A stretch of 64,000 nt of DNA. It comes from Azospirillum sp. 412522. Lineage in GTDB: Bacteria > Pseudomonadota > Alphaproteobacteria > Azospirillales > Azospirillaceae. The stretch covers positions 38,477 to 102,476 of the forward strand of contig NZ_RWIJ01000024.1 in NCBI RefSeq assembly GCF_019805165.1, read 5' to 3'. Made by a program: the position numbers and the translations under genes. Below are positions 1-10,371 of this stretch, piece after piece. A model generated the notes under the pieces. The model had not been told where the DNA came from. It saw nothing but the letters and a program-made list of their open reading frames with translations, and did not search any database. The number at the start of each line of letters is the position of its first letter. Position 1 is the stretch's first letter.

Positions 1-1953
<1,953 letters not shown>

Positions 1954-2129
1954 GGCGGTGTCCGATCTGTTGGTGTGTCTTGACTCAATAGGTGGCGCCG
2001 GGGTGGCGTTGCGCCAGTGCATCCTATCTGTATAGTGGGGCATGAGCCACCGCGGCGCTCAACCCCAAAATCAACGCGGCCGATGCCCGGACAGAGGCCT
2101 GGACCGGCGCCCGGCCCTGGAGGGGTCCC

Positions 2130-2381
2130 ATGAAAATCACCGTCGACATCGACTGCACCCCGGACGAGGCCCGGCACTTCCTGGGCCTGCCCGACGTGAA
2201 GCCGATGCAGGATGCCATGATGCGCGAGATCCAGGAACGGATGCGCGCCAACCTCCAGGCGATGGACCCGGAGACCATGCTGAAGACGTGGCTTCCCGCC
2301 GGCATCCAGGGCATGGAGCAGATGCAGAAGATGTTTTGGTCCCAGATGGCCTCGGCCCTGGGACAGGAAGGAAGAAAGTGA
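2130..2381 (+). CDS. DUF6489 family small protein
   Basis: An 83-residue protein that I recognise as the DUF6489 type from alphaproteobacteria: it begins MKITVDIDCTPDEARHFLG and has a helical, Met-rich remainder (MMREIQERMRANLQAMDPETM...MEQMQKMFWSQM). No signal peptide or membrane segment is seen. A GGAGGGG ribosome site lies just upstream at about 2116. It overlaps the next gene in a GTGA junction, so both are probably translated together. The amphipathic Met/aromatic C-terminal half is reminiscent of phasin-like proteins, but that is only a resemblance; the function is unknown. Confidence 0.85.
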   Translation: MKITVDIDCTPDEARHFLGLPDVKPMQDAMMREIQERMRANLQAMDPETMLKTWLPAGIQGMEQMQKMFWSQMASALGQEGRK

Positions 2382-2752
2382 CCGACCAGCCTATCGAATC
2401 GCAGAAGCCTTACTTCGAAGCCCATGTCTTCTGCTGCACCAACCGCCGCCCCGACGGGCACAAGCGCGGCTCCTGCGCCGCCCACGGGTCGGAGAAGCTG
2501 CGCGACTATATGAAGGCCCGCGCCCGCGAACTCGGCTTCGACGGCAAGGTGCGGATCAATTCCGCCGGTTGCCTCGACCGCTGCGAACTGGGGCCGACGC
2601 TGGTGATCTATCCGGACGGCGTCTGGTACACCTACCAAAGCACCGGCGACATCGACGAAATCCTGCAGACCCATCTGGTCGAGGGCCGCCGCGTCGAGCG
2701 GCTGATGCTGACGACGGAGCAGCGGGAGCTGCGCCCCGAGCAGCGCGGCTGA
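2378..2752 (+). CDS. thioredoxin-like [2Fe-2S] ferredoxin
   Basis: A 124-residue thioredoxin-fold ferredoxin of the (2Fe-2S) Shethna-like family. It has a CC pair at residues 19-20, a Cys at 33 after a basic segment (TNRRPDGHKRGSC), and SAGCLDRCELGP with Cys 65 and 69, the usual ligand spacing. It also has the conserved YPDGVWY segment near the C terminus. It probably carries electrons, with the partner unknown. The start is a GTG that overlaps the stop of the DUF6489 gene, preceded by a purine-rich GGAAGGAAG. Only 10 bases separate it from mnmE, so it may be the lead part of the mnmE transcript. Confidence 0.88.
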   Translation: MTDQPIESQKPYFEAHVFCCTNRRPDGHKRGSCAAHGSEKLRDYMKARARELGFDGKVRINSAGCLDRCELGPTLVIYPDGVWYTYQSTGDIDEILQTHLVEGRRVERLMLTTEQRELRPEQRG

Positions 2753-2762
2753 CCCGACGGCG

Positions 2763-4106
2763 ATGTTCCACACCGGATTGTCCGCCACCATCTACGCGCT
2801 CGCCACCGTCCCCGGCCGGTCCGGTGTGGCGGTGGTCCGCATTTCGGGGTCCGAGGCGGGATCCGCCCTCGCGGCGCTGACCGGCCGCGCCCTGCCCGAA
2901 CCACGCCGCGCCGTGCTGACCAAACTGCGCGACCCGAAGACCGGCGACGCGTTGGACGACGCGCTGGTTCTGCGCTTCACCGCCCCCGCCAGCTTCACCG
3001 GCGAGGATGTGGTGGAGCTGCATCTGCATGGCGGCCGGGCCGTCGTCACCGGCGTGATCGAGGCGCTCGCCACCCTGCCCGGTCTGCGACTGGCCGAACC
3101 CGGCGAGTTCACCCGCCGGGCCTTCGAGAACGGCAAGCTCGACCTGACCGAGGCCGAGGCGGTCGCCGACCTGATCGACGCCGAGACCACCACCCAGCGC
3201 CGGCAGGCCTTGCGGCAGATGGAGGGCGCGCTGGGCCGGCTCTATGACGGCTGGCGCGAGCGGCTGACCCGCGCGCTCGCCCACATCGAGGCCGACATCG
3301 ACTTCGCCGAGGACGACCTGCCCGGCGGGGTCGCCGACGCCGTCCGCCCGGTGATCGCCGGGCTGGCCGATGAGATCGCCGCGCATCTTGATGACGGCGG
3401 CCGTGGCGAACGGCTGCGCGAAGGGCTGCACATCGCCATCGTCGGCGCACCGAACGCCGGCAAGTCGAGCCTGCTGAACGCGCTCGCCCGCCGCGACGCC
3501 GCCATCGTCTCCGCCCGGGCCGGCACCACCCGCGACATCATCGAGGTGCATCTCGACCTCGGCGGCTACCCCGTGGTTTTGGCGGACACCGCCGGCCTGC
3601 GCGACGCCGCCGCCGACGAGGTGGAGGAGGAAGGCATCCGCCGCGCCCGCGACCGGGCCTCCCGCGCCGACGTGAAGGTCGCGGTATTCGATGCCGCCAC
3701 CCTGCCCGATCTCGACCCGGCGACGCTGGACCTGATCGACGGTGACACGGTGGTGGTGTTCAACAAGACCGACCTTGCGACGGCTGCCGATCTGCGGCCG
3801 GATCTGTCGCCGATCCCGGTTTCCGCCCGGACCGGCGAGGGGCTGAAAGTGTTGGAAGAAAAGCTGTCGGAATTCAGTGCCGACCGGCTTGCCATCGGTA
3901 GTGCGCCGTCGCTGACTCGTGCCCGTCACCGGGCCGCACTAACCGAATGCCGGGAGTCGCTGCTGCGCGCATTGGAGGCGCCGTTGCCGGAGCTGGCGGC
4001 GGAGGATGTGCGTCTCGCCAGCCGGGCGCTGGGACGCATCACCGGGCGCGTCGATGTCGAGGATTTGCTGGACGTGATCTTCCGGGATTTCTGCATCGGG
4101 AAATAA
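2763..4106 (+). CDS. mnmE: tRNA uridine-5-carboxymethylaminomethyl synthesis GTPase MnmE
   Basis: MnmE, the GTPase that works with MnmG to place the (carboxymethyl)aminomethyl group on U34 of certain tRNAs. The 447-residue length fits the family. Visible parts are the N-terminal tetrahydrofolate-binding domain (TIYALATVPGRSGVAVVRISG), a helical domain, a G1 loop GAPNAGKS at residues 228-235, a G2/G3 region with GTTRDIIE and DTAGLRD, the G4 motif NKTD, and the C-terminal FCIGK whose Cys is characteristic. It is followed by parS and mnmG on the same strand, the usual alphaproteobacterial order near the origin. Confidence 0.98.
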   Translation: MFHTGLSATIYALATVPGRSGVAVVRISGSEAGSALAALTGRALPEPRRAVLTKLRDPKTGDALDDALVLRFTAPASFTGEDVVELHLHGGRAVVTGVIEALATLPGLRLAEPGEFTRRAFENGKLDLTEAEAVADLIDAETTTQRRQALRQMEGALGRLYDGWRERLTRALAHIEADIDFAEDDLPGGVADAVRPVIAGLADEIAAHLDDGGRGERLREGLHIAIVGAPNAGKSSLLNALARRDAAIVSARAGTTRDIIEVHLDLGGYPVVLADTAGLRDAAADEVEEEGIRRARDRASRADVKVAVFDAATLPDLDPATLDLIDGDTVVVFNKTDLATAADLRPDLSPIPVSARTGEGLKVLEEKLSEFSADRLAIGSAPSLTRARHRAALTECRESLLRALEAPLPELAAEDVRLASRALGRITGRVDVEDLLDVIFRDFCIGK

Positions 4107-4138
4107 CAGGCGGGAAATGAAGGGCGGGAATGACGGCG

Positions 4139-4154
4139 TGTTTCACGTGAAACA
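4139..4154. promoter_or_regulatory. parS centromere site 1 (perfect)
   Basis: TGTTTCACGTGAAACA, an exact match to the 16-base palindromic parS consensus bound by ParB. It lies in the mnmE-mnmG intergenic gap, 3.4 kb from parB in this window. The identification rests on the sequence and on the established parS consensus. Confidence 0.97.
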
Positions 4155-4236
4155 GGGCTGACCTGCGGCACTTGTCTCCGCCCACCGCCCCGCCTCCCTC
4201 TTGGATCCGCGCCGCCGTTCCGCTATGGTCCCGCGC

Positions 4237-6117
4237 ATGCGGAACTTTGATGTCATCGTTGTCGGCGGCGGTCATGCCGGCTGTGAGGCGGCTGCGGCTG
4301 CGGCGCGCATGGGTGCGCGCACGCTCCTGCTGACCCACAAAATCGAAACCATCGGCGAGATGTCCTGCAACCCCGCCATCGGCGGTTTGGCCAAGGGCCA
4401 TCTGGTGCGGGAGATCGATGCGCTGGACGGGGTGATGGCCAAGGCCATCGACCGCGGCGGCATCCAGTTCCGCATCCTGAACCGCAGCAAGGGTCCCGCC
4501 GTCCGTGGTCCGCGCGCCCAGGCCGACCGCAAGCTCTACCGGCAGGCGATGCAGGCTCTGCTGGCCGACCAGGAGAACCTGATCATCGAGGCCGGCGGTG
4601 CCGAGGACCTGATCGTCGATCCCGACCAGCGGATCACCGGCGTGGTCACCGGAGCGGGCGAGTCCATCCGGGCGGGTGCGGTAGTACTGACCACCGGCAC
4701 CTTCCTGCGCGGCCTGATCCATATCGGCGAGGAACGCACCCCCGCCGGCCGCGTCGGCGAGGCACCGTCCATCGGCCTGTCCGACACGCTGGCCCGGCTC
4801 GGCTTCCCGCTCGGCCGGCTGAAGACCGGAACGCCGCCGCGCCTCGATGGCCGCACCATCGACTGGGATGCGCTGGAGAAGCAGCCGGGCGACCTGCCGC
4901 CGCCACCCTTCTCCTATATGACGGAGCGGATCGACACGCCGCAGATCGACTGCGCGATCACCTGGACGACGCCGGAAGCGCATGCGCTGATCCGCGCCAA
5001 CCTGCATCGCGCCCCGATGTATTCCGGCCAGATCACCGGCACCGGTCCGCGCTATTGCCCGTCGATCGAGGACAAGGTCGTCCGCTTTGCCGAGAAGGAG
5101 AAGCACCAGATCTTCCTCGAGCCGGAAGGGCTGGACGATCCCACCGTCTACCCGAACGGCATCTCGACCTCCCTGCCCCGCGACGTGCAGCTCGGCATCC
5201 TCGCCAGCATGCCGGGGCTGGAGAAGGTGGTGATGATCCGCCCCGGCTATGCCATCGAATACGACTATGTCGATCCGCGTGAACTGAAGCCGACGCTGGA
5301 GACCCGCCGGGCGCCGCGCCTGTTTCTTGCCGGCCAGATCAACGGCACCACCGGCTACGAGGAGGCGGCGGCCCAGGGGCTGATGGCGGGCATCAACGCC
5401 GCGCTGGCTGCGGGCGGCAATCCGGACGGCTTCGTGCTCGACCGTGCCGACGCCTATATCGGCGTGCTGATCGACGACCTGATCGGCCGGGGCACCAACG
5501 AACCCTACCGCATGTTCACCTCGCGCGCCGAATACCGGCTGCTGCTGCGGGCCGACAATGCCGACCAGCGGCTGACCGACAAGGGCGTCGCCATCGGCTG
5601 CGTCGGGTCGGAACGGCGCGATGTCTTCGCCGCCAAGAGCGCCGCCCTGTCCGCCGGCCGCGCCCTGGTCGCGTCGCTGCAGGCGACGCCGGTCGAATTG
5701 GCACGGCAGGGCGTCGCGGTGAACCAGGATGGTGTGCGCCGCAGCGCCGCCGACCTGCTGCGCTATCCCGACATCGACCTCGCCGCCCTCGCCCGGCTGT
5801 GGCCGGAGCTGGACGGGATCGCGCCGGAGATCGCCGAGCAGCTGGAGATCGACGGCAAATATGCCGGCTATCTCGGCCGGCAGGAGGCCGACATCCGCGC
5901 CTTCCGCAAGGACGAGTCGCTCGCCCTGCCCGACGATCTCGACGTCGACGGCATCGGCAGCCTGTCCGCCGAAATCCGCCAGAAGCTGCGCCAGTCGCGC
6001 CCGGCGACGCTGGGGGCGGCGGCCCGCATTCCCGGCATGACCCCGGCGGCGCTGGTCGCCCTGCTCCGCCACGTGAAACGCCGGGATGTCGCCTCGTCCG
6101 GGGTGGCGGCGGAATGA
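4237..6117 (+). CDS. mnmG: tRNA uridine-5-carboxymethylaminomethyl synthesis enzyme MnmG
   Basis: MnmG (GidA), the FAD- and NADH-dependent partner of MnmE in wobble-uridine modification. The N terminus has the dinucleotide-binding signature VVGGGHAGCEAAAAAARMG and then CNPAIGGLAKGHLVREIDALDG, both diagnostic. The 626-residue length is normal. I chose the ATG giving MRNFDVIVVGGGH; an in-frame ATG 12 bases upstream (MVPRMRNF) cannot be excluded because neither has a clear ribosome site. Its stop overlaps the rsmG start (ATGA), indicating translational coupling. Confidence 0.97.
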   Translation: MRNFDVIVVGGGHAGCEAAAAAARMGARTLLLTHKIETIGEMSCNPAIGGLAKGHLVREIDALDGVMAKAIDRGGIQFRILNRSKGPAVRGPRAQADRKLYRQAMQALLADQENLIIEAGGAEDLIVDPDQRITGVVTGAGESIRAGAVVLTTGTFLRGLIHIGEERTPAGRVGEAPSIGLSDTLARLGFPLGRLKTGTPPRLDGRTIDWDALEKQPGDLPPPPFSYMTERIDTPQIDCAITWTTPEAHALIRANLHRAPMYSGQITGTGPRYCPSIEDKVVRFAEKEKHQIFLEPEGLDDPTVYPNGISTSLPRDVQLGILASMPGLEKVVMIRPGYAIEYDYVDPRELKPTLETRRAPRLFLAGQINGTTGYEEAAAQGLMAGINAALAAGGNPDGFVLDRADAYIGVLIDDLIGRGTNEPYRMFTSRAEYRLLLRADNADQRLTDKGVAIGCVGSERRDVFAAKSAALSAGRALVASLQATPVELARQGVAVNQDGVRRSAADLLRYPDIDLAALARLWPELDGIAPEIAEQLEIDGKYAGYLGRQEADIRAFRKDESLALPDDLDVDGIGSLSAEIRQKLRQSRPATLGAAARIPGMTPAALVALLRHVKRRDVASSGVAAE

Positions 6118-6728
6118 GCGGCTTCGACGCGGTTTCGTTCCAGGAGGCCACCGGTGTTTCACGTGAAACGCTCGACCGCCTGATCGCCTATGAGGAGCTG
6201 CTGCGCAAGTGGCAGCCGAAGATCAATCTGGTCGGTCCCTCCACCCTGCCGGATGCCTGGAAGCGCCACCTGCTCGACTCCGCCCAGCTCTTTCCTCTGC
6301 TGCCGGAGGAGACACGGGTGCTGGTCGATCTCGGCAGCGGCGCCGGCTTTCCCGGTCTGGTGCTCGCCATCCTCGGCGTGCCGCAGGTGCATCTGATCGA
6401 GAGCGACGTGCGCAAAGGCGCCTTCCTGCGCGAAGTCGCCCGCGTCTGCGAGGCGCGGGTCACCGTCCACACCAAGCGGATCGAGACCGTCACCGGCATC
6501 GAGGCCGACGTGGTCACCGCCCGCGCCCTGGCGCCGCTGGCCACCCTCTTCGGCTGGGCGCATCCCTTCCTCGGACCGCGCGGCCGGTGCTTGTTCCTGA
6601 AGGGCGCGGCGCTGGACGACGAATTGACCGCTGCAGCGCAATATTGGACACTGGTCCCCGAGCGATTCGACAGCCGCACCGATCCGAGCGGGACCATCCT
6701 GCGCGTGAGCCATCTTGAGCGTGCGTGA
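6114..6728 (+). CDS. rsmG: 16S rRNA (guanine-N7) methyltransferase RsmG
   Basis: RsmG (GidB), which methylates N7 of a guanine in the 530 loop of 16S rRNA using S-adenosylmethionine. The 204 residues include the SAM-binding segment VLVDLGSGAGFPGLVLAI and the family stretch WQPKINLVGPSTLPDAWKRHLLDSAQL. It starts in an ATGA overlap with mnmG and its stop overlaps a possible GTG start for parA. A parS site is embedded in codons 14-19 (GVSRET), forcing the codons TCA and CGT, which are rare in this GC-rich sequence. Confidence 0.97.
   Translation: MSGFDAVSFQEATGVSRETLDRLIAYEELLRKWQPKINLVGPSTLPDAWKRHLLDSAQLFPLLPEETRVLVDLGSGAGFPGLVLAILGVPQVHLIESDVRKGAFLREVARVCEARVTVHTKRIETVTGIEADVVTARALAPLATLFGWAHPFLGPRGRCLFLKGAALDDELTAAAQYWTLVPERFDSRTDPSGTILRVSHLERA
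6155..6170. promoter_or_regulatory. parS centromere site 2 (inside rsmG)
   Basis: TGTTTCACGTGAAACG, 15 of 16 bases of the parS consensus; only the last base differs. It lies within the rsmG coding sequence (residues 14-19) and about 600 bases upstream of parA. Confidence 0.93.
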
Positions 6729-6790
6729 AGACCGTGCCTGACACCGTTCCCCCGCCCTCTTCCCGCCAACCGGATTCCCGAGAGGCTGCC

Positions 6791-7588
6791 ATGTCCGCCG
6801 TCACCCGTCCCCTTGCCCGCGTGGTTGCGATTGCCAACCAGAAGGGCGGCGTGGGCAAGACCACGACGACGATCAACCTCGCCACCGCGCTCGCCGTCAT
6901 CGGCAAGCGGGTGCTGGTGATCGACCTCGATCCGCAGGGCAACGCGTCCACCGGTCTCGGCATCCCGCGCTCCGACCGCCGCGTCGGCATCTACGACGTG
7001 CTGTTCGACGACGTGTCGCTGGAGGAGGCGGCCACCCCCTCCTCCGTGCCGAACCTGTCGATCATCACCTCGTCGGTCGACCTGTCGGGCGCCGAGATCG
7101 AGCTGGTCGGCGCCGAGCGCCGAGAGTTCCGCCTGCGCGAGGCGGTCGCCAACAGCGCGCTGGAATACGACTACGTGCTGATCGACTGCCCGCCGGCGCT
7201 CGGCCTGCTGACGCTGAACGCGCTGGTCGCGTCGCATGCGGTGATGGTCCCCCTGCAGTGCGAGTTCTACGCGCTGGAGGGCCTCAGCCATCTGGTCCGC
7301 ACCATCGAGCGGGTGAAGCGCGCCTTCAACCCGAACCTCGACATCCACGGCGTCGTCCTGACCATGTTCGACAAGCGCAACAATTTGTCGGACATGGTGG
7401 CGGCGGACGTCCGCGGCTTCTTCGGGGAGAAGGTGTACGACACCGTGATCCCGCGCAACGTCAAGGTCTCCGAAGCGCCGTCGCACGGCAAGCCGGTGCT
7501 GATCTACGACATGCGCTGCCCCGGATCCCAGGCCTACATCCATCTGGCGGGCGAGGTGCTGCGCCGTGAGAAGAGACTGACCGCATGA
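6791..7588 (+). CDS. parA: chromosome partitioning ATPase ParA
   Basis: ParA (Soj type), a Walker-type ATPase that binds the nucleoid and, with ParB-parS, segregates the chromosome origin. A deviant Walker A box KGGVGKTTTTINLA follows VVAIANQ, and later come VLVIDLDPQGNASTG and DYVLIDCPPALGLLTLNAL. The chosen ATG (MSAVTRPLARVVAIANQ) has GAGAGG just upstream and gives 265 residues. A GTG at 6725, overlapping the rsmG stop, would add 22 residues of low-complexity Pro/Ser and is less likely. The stop overlaps the parB start (ATGA). Confidence 0.96.
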   Translation: MSAVTRPLARVVAIANQKGGVGKTTTTINLATALAVIGKRVLVIDLDPQGNASTGLGIPRSDRRVGIYDVLFDDVSLEEAATPSSVPNLSIITSSVDLSGAEIELVGAERREFRLREAVANSALEYDYVLIDCPPALGLLTLNALVASHAVMVPLQCEFYALEGLSHLVRTIERVKRAFNPNLDIHGVVLTMFDKRNNLSDMVAADVRGFFGEKVYDTVIPRNVKVSEAPSHGKPVLIYDMRCPGSQAYIHLAGEVLRREKRLTA

Positions 7589-8496
7589 TCGACGACACCA
7601 AACAAGGCGGCGCCCGCCGCGCCAGCCTGGGCCGTGGCCTGTCCGCGCTGTTCGGCGAGGCGACAGAGGATTACTCGGCGCTCGACAAGGTGCGGCAGTC
7701 CAAGCAGGTGCCGATCGAGTTCGTCCATCCCGGCAAATACCAGCCGCGGCGGAGGTTCGACGACGAGGCGATCCAGGGCCTCGTCGAGTCCATCCGCGAT
7801 AAGGGCATCCTCCAGCCGCTGCTGGTCCGCCGTGATGCCGAGGACGCCAATTCCTACGAGCTGATCGCCGGCGAACGTCGCTGGCGCGCGGCGCAGATCG
7901 CCGGCCTGCACGAGGTTCCGGTCATCATCCGCGATCTCAGCGACCGCGAGGCGCTGGAAATTGCGCTGATCGAGAATATCCAGCGCCAGGATCTGACCCC
8001 GCTGGAAGAGGCGGAGGGCTATCGCCGCCTGATGGAGGAGTTCGAACACACCCAGGAGGATCTGGCCCGCGCCGTCGGCAAGAGCCGCAGCCATGTCGCC
8101 AACATGATGCGCCTGCTGGCCCTGCCTGATCCGGTCAAGTCGATGGTGCAGGACGGCGCGCTGACCGCCGGCCATGCCCGCGCCCTGCTGACCGCCCCGG
8201 ATCCGGCGGCGGTCGCCCGCGAGGTGGTGATGCGCGGCCTGAATGTCCGCCAGACCGAAGACCTGATGCGCGGCGACCAGCCCAAGGCGAAGAAGGGCAA
8301 GGCCGCGCCCGGCGGGTCCGGCGACCTTCCCGCCATGAAGGACGTCGATCTGATCAATCTGGAGGAGGAGATCTCCGCCCGCATCGGGCTGAAGGTCGCG
8401 ATCAACCCGCAGGGAAAGCGCGGGACGATCACCATCCATTACCAGACGCTCGACCAGCTCGACGACGTTCTGCACCGGCTGGGCGGCGAGGAGTAA
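7585..8496 (+). CDS. parB: chromosome partitioning protein ParB
   Basis: ParB (Spo0J type), the parS-binding CTPase that loads and spreads around the centromere. It opens with the usual RRASLGRGLSALFGE. The ParB/Srx N-terminal domain carries the CTP-binding GERRWRAAQIAGL, and ENIQRQDLTPLEEAEGY leads into the helix-turn-helix (TQEDLARAVGKSRSHVANMMRLL). The C-terminal dimerisation region ends IHYQTLDQLDDVLHRLGG. The 303-residue length is normal. It is translationally coupled to parA, and its target sites at 4139, 6155 and 13992 lie in the same window. Confidence 0.97.
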   Translation: MIDDTKQGGARRASLGRGLSALFGEATEDYSALDKVRQSKQVPIEFVHPGKYQPRRRFDDEAIQGLVESIRDKGILQPLLVRRDAEDANSYELIAGERRWRAAQIAGLHEVPVIIRDLSDREALEIALIENIQRQDLTPLEEAEGYRRLMEEFEHTQEDLARAVGKSRSHVANMMRLLALPDPVKSMVQDGALTAGHARALLTAPDPAAVAREVVMRGLNVRQTEDLMRGDQPKAKKGKAAPGGSGDLPAMKDVDLINLEEEISARIGLKVAINPQGKRGTITIHYQTLDQLDDVLHRLGGEE

Positions 8497-8553
8497 AATC
8501 AATCAAGATGTAGAGGGCCTACTCGGCGAGTAGGTGCCCGCGTCTCCGATGCG

Positions 8554-8635
8554 TTATCCCCGCGGAGGCGGGGATCCAGAGTTTCCAGCACAAGCACTTG
8601 GAAAATCTGGATTCCCGCCTTCGCGGGAATGACGG
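8554..8635. repeat. BIME-like pair of inverted hairpins between parB and folA
   Basis: Two small hairpins face each other. ATCCCCGC-GGAG-GCGGGGAT is at 8556-8575 and ATTCCCGC-CTTC-GCGGGAAT at 8611-8630. They are flanked inwardly by CCAGA (8576) and TCTGG (8606), so the whole is a composite inverted repeat. This resembles the dispersed GGATTCCCGC...GCGGGAATGAC elements common in proteobacteria. It lies between the convergent genes parB and folA and may also act as a bidirectional transcript end. Confidence 0.8.
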
Positions 8636-8667
8636 CCGAGAGAGGCTCATCGAGCGCCGACTGCCCC

Positions 8668-9162
8668 CTAACCCCGCACCTTCTCGAAGTCGATGTAGCG
8701 ATAGAACAGCCCGTTCTCTTCCATGGCTGCGCTCGACCACACTTCCACCCACTCCTCACCGATCGGCGGCATCGTCGTATCGCCCTCCACCGCGCTTTCG
8801 ATCCGGGTCAGGTGCAGACGATCGGCGATCGGCAGGGTCTCGCGGAACAGGGCGGCGCCGCCGATGACGTGGAGGTCCGTCGCGCCGGACGCCTGCGCCC
8901 AGGAGATGGCGCCGCCGAGGCCGGTGAACCAGCGGGCGCCGTCCTGCTCGCCGACCAGACCCTGACGGCTGACAACCAGATTGTCGCGGCCCGGGAGCGG
9001 GCGGCGCGGCAGGGACTCCCAGGTCTTGCGGCCCATCAGCACCGGCTTGCCCATCGTCAGCTCCCTGAACCGGCGCAGATCGCCGGGAAGGTGCCAGGGG
9101 AGCCGGCCGTCACGGCCAATCACGCCGTTCGTTGCAGCGGCGACGATCAGGCTGATGCGCAT
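8668..9162 (-). CDS. folA: dihydrofolate reductase
   Basis: Dihydrofolate reductase, which reduces dihydrofolate with NADPH to supply one-carbon pools. The 164-residue protein has MRISLIVAAATNGVIGRDGRLPWHLPGDLRRFRELTMGKPVLMGRKTWESLP, with the active-site acidic residue after LPWHL and the NADPH-contacting GRKTWES. Later IGGAALFRE is the second cofactor loop. The start is the ATG of MRISLIV; nine further codons upstream would add nothing recognisable. It is the last gene of the minus-strand run rph-rdgB-hemW-folA, 33 bases after hemW. Confidence 0.96.
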   Translation of the reverse strand: MRISLIVAAATNGVIGRDGRLPWHLPGDLRRFRELTMGKPVLMGRKTWESLPRRPLPGRDNLVVSRQGLVGEQDGARWFTGLGGAISWAQASGATDLHVIGGAALFRETLPIADRLHLTRIESAVEGDTTMPPIGEEWVEVWSSAAMEENGLFYRYIDFEKVRG

Positions 9163-9195
9163 GCCCTGCCCTTCCCCTGTTGGAACCATGGGATC

Positions 9196-10371
9196 TTACC
9201 CCAAAAGCGCGCCGAGCACCGCGTTCAGTCGCTGTAGCCCCTCCGATGTCGCAACCACCCGCCCGGTGTCACGGGTGAGGAAACCGCCGTCGATCAGTCG
9301 GGCGAGCGCCACCGGATCGGCGAACTCGTCCAGGGTCCGGCCGCTTTCCTCGAGGAGGCGGGCCAGCGGCACCCCTTCGCTCAGGCGCAGCCCCATCATC
9401 AGCAGTTCGGTGCCGCGGGCGTCGCGGTCGATCGGGTCCGGGGCGGCGGCGCCATGGCCGTCGCGCTCCACCCGTTCCAGCCAGATTTCCGGGGCGCGGT
9501 GGGCGCGGGTGGCGAATTTCCCGCCATCCAATGTCAGCCGGCCATGGGCGCCGGGACCGATGCCGACATAGTCGCCATAGCGCCAATAGGTCAGGTTGTG
9601 GCGGCTTTCCTCGCCGGGGCGGGCATGGTTGGAAATCTCGTAGGCCGGCAGCCCGGCCGCCGTCAGCTGGCTCTGCGTCGCCTCGTAGAGGTCGCCGGCC
9701 AGTTCCTCGTCGGGCAGCACCAGATCGCCGCGGGCATGCAGCGGGTAGAAGGCGGTGCCTTCCTCGATGGTCAGCTGATAGACCGACAGATGGCCGACGG
9801 CGTAATCCAGCGCCCGCGCCAGCTCCGCCTGCCACGCCGCCACCGTCTGGCCGGGACGGGCATAGATCAGGTCGAAGGAGAAGCGGTCGAAAATCCGCGC
9901 CGCCAGCCCGATGGCGCCGGTCGCCTCCGCCGCATTGTGCTGGCGGCCGAGGAATTTCAGGCTGGCATCGTCCAGCGCCTGGATGCCCAGCGAGACGCGG
10001 TTGATCCCGGCGCTGCGGAAGGCGCGGAACTTGTCGGCCTCGACCGAGGTCGGGTTGGCCTCCAGCGACACTTCAAGCCGGTCGGCGACCGGCCAACGCT
10101 GGGCGACGCGGTCGATGACGGCGCCGACGGTGGAGGGTTCCATCAGCGAGGGGGTGCCGCCGCCGAAGAAGATCGAGGTGACGGTGCGGCCGGCGGTCAG
10201 GTCGGCGTAATGGTCCAGCTCGCGCAGCAGCCCGGCCCGCCAGCGGTCATGATCGACCCGCTCGCGGACATGGCTGTTGAAATCGCAGTAGGGGCACTTC
10301 GACTTGCAGAAGGGCCAATGGACGTAGATGGCGAAGCCGGGGACGACAAATCCAGGATCGGAACCGCTCAC
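9196..10371 (-). CDS. hemW: radical SAM heme chaperone HemW-like protein
   Basis: HemW family (formerly annotated as oxygen-independent coproporphyrinogen oxidase-like), a radical SAM protein thought to insert heme. The cluster motif is CKSKCPYCDFNSH (CxxxCxxC), followed by SIFFGGGTPSLM, NPTSVEADKF and GINRVSLGIQALDD, all typical. True HemN has one more Cys after this motif (CxxxCxxCxC); here that position is Phe-Asn, which fits HemW. The GTG start gives MSGSDPGFVVPGFAIYVHWPFC and overlaps the rdgB stop (GTGA); a GTG three codons upstream is also possible. Confidence 0.93.
   Translation of the reverse strand: MSGSDPGFVVPGFAIYVHWPFCKSKCPYCDFNSHVRERVDHDRWRAGLLRELDHYADLTAGRTVTSIFFGGGTPSLMEPSTVGAVIDRVAQRWPVADRLEVSLEANPTSVEADKFRAFRSAGINRVSLGIQALDDASLKFLGRQHNAAEATGAIGLAARIFDRFSFDLIYARPGQTVAAWQAELARALDYAVGHLSVYQLTIEEGTAFYPLHARGDLVLPDEELAGDLYEATQSQLTAAGLPAYEISNHARPGEESRHNLTYWRYGDYVGIGPGAHGRLTLDGGKFATRAHRAPEIWLERVERDGHGAAAPDPIDRDARGTELLMMGLRLSEGVPLARLLEESGRTLDEFADPVALARLIDGGFLTRDTGRVVATSEGLQRLNAVLGALLG

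Noticed and set aside
6069..6080. CACGTGAAACG near the end of mnmG as another parS
   Set aside because: Only the right half matches; the left half (CTCCGC) does not fit TGTTTCAC, so it is a half-site by chance.
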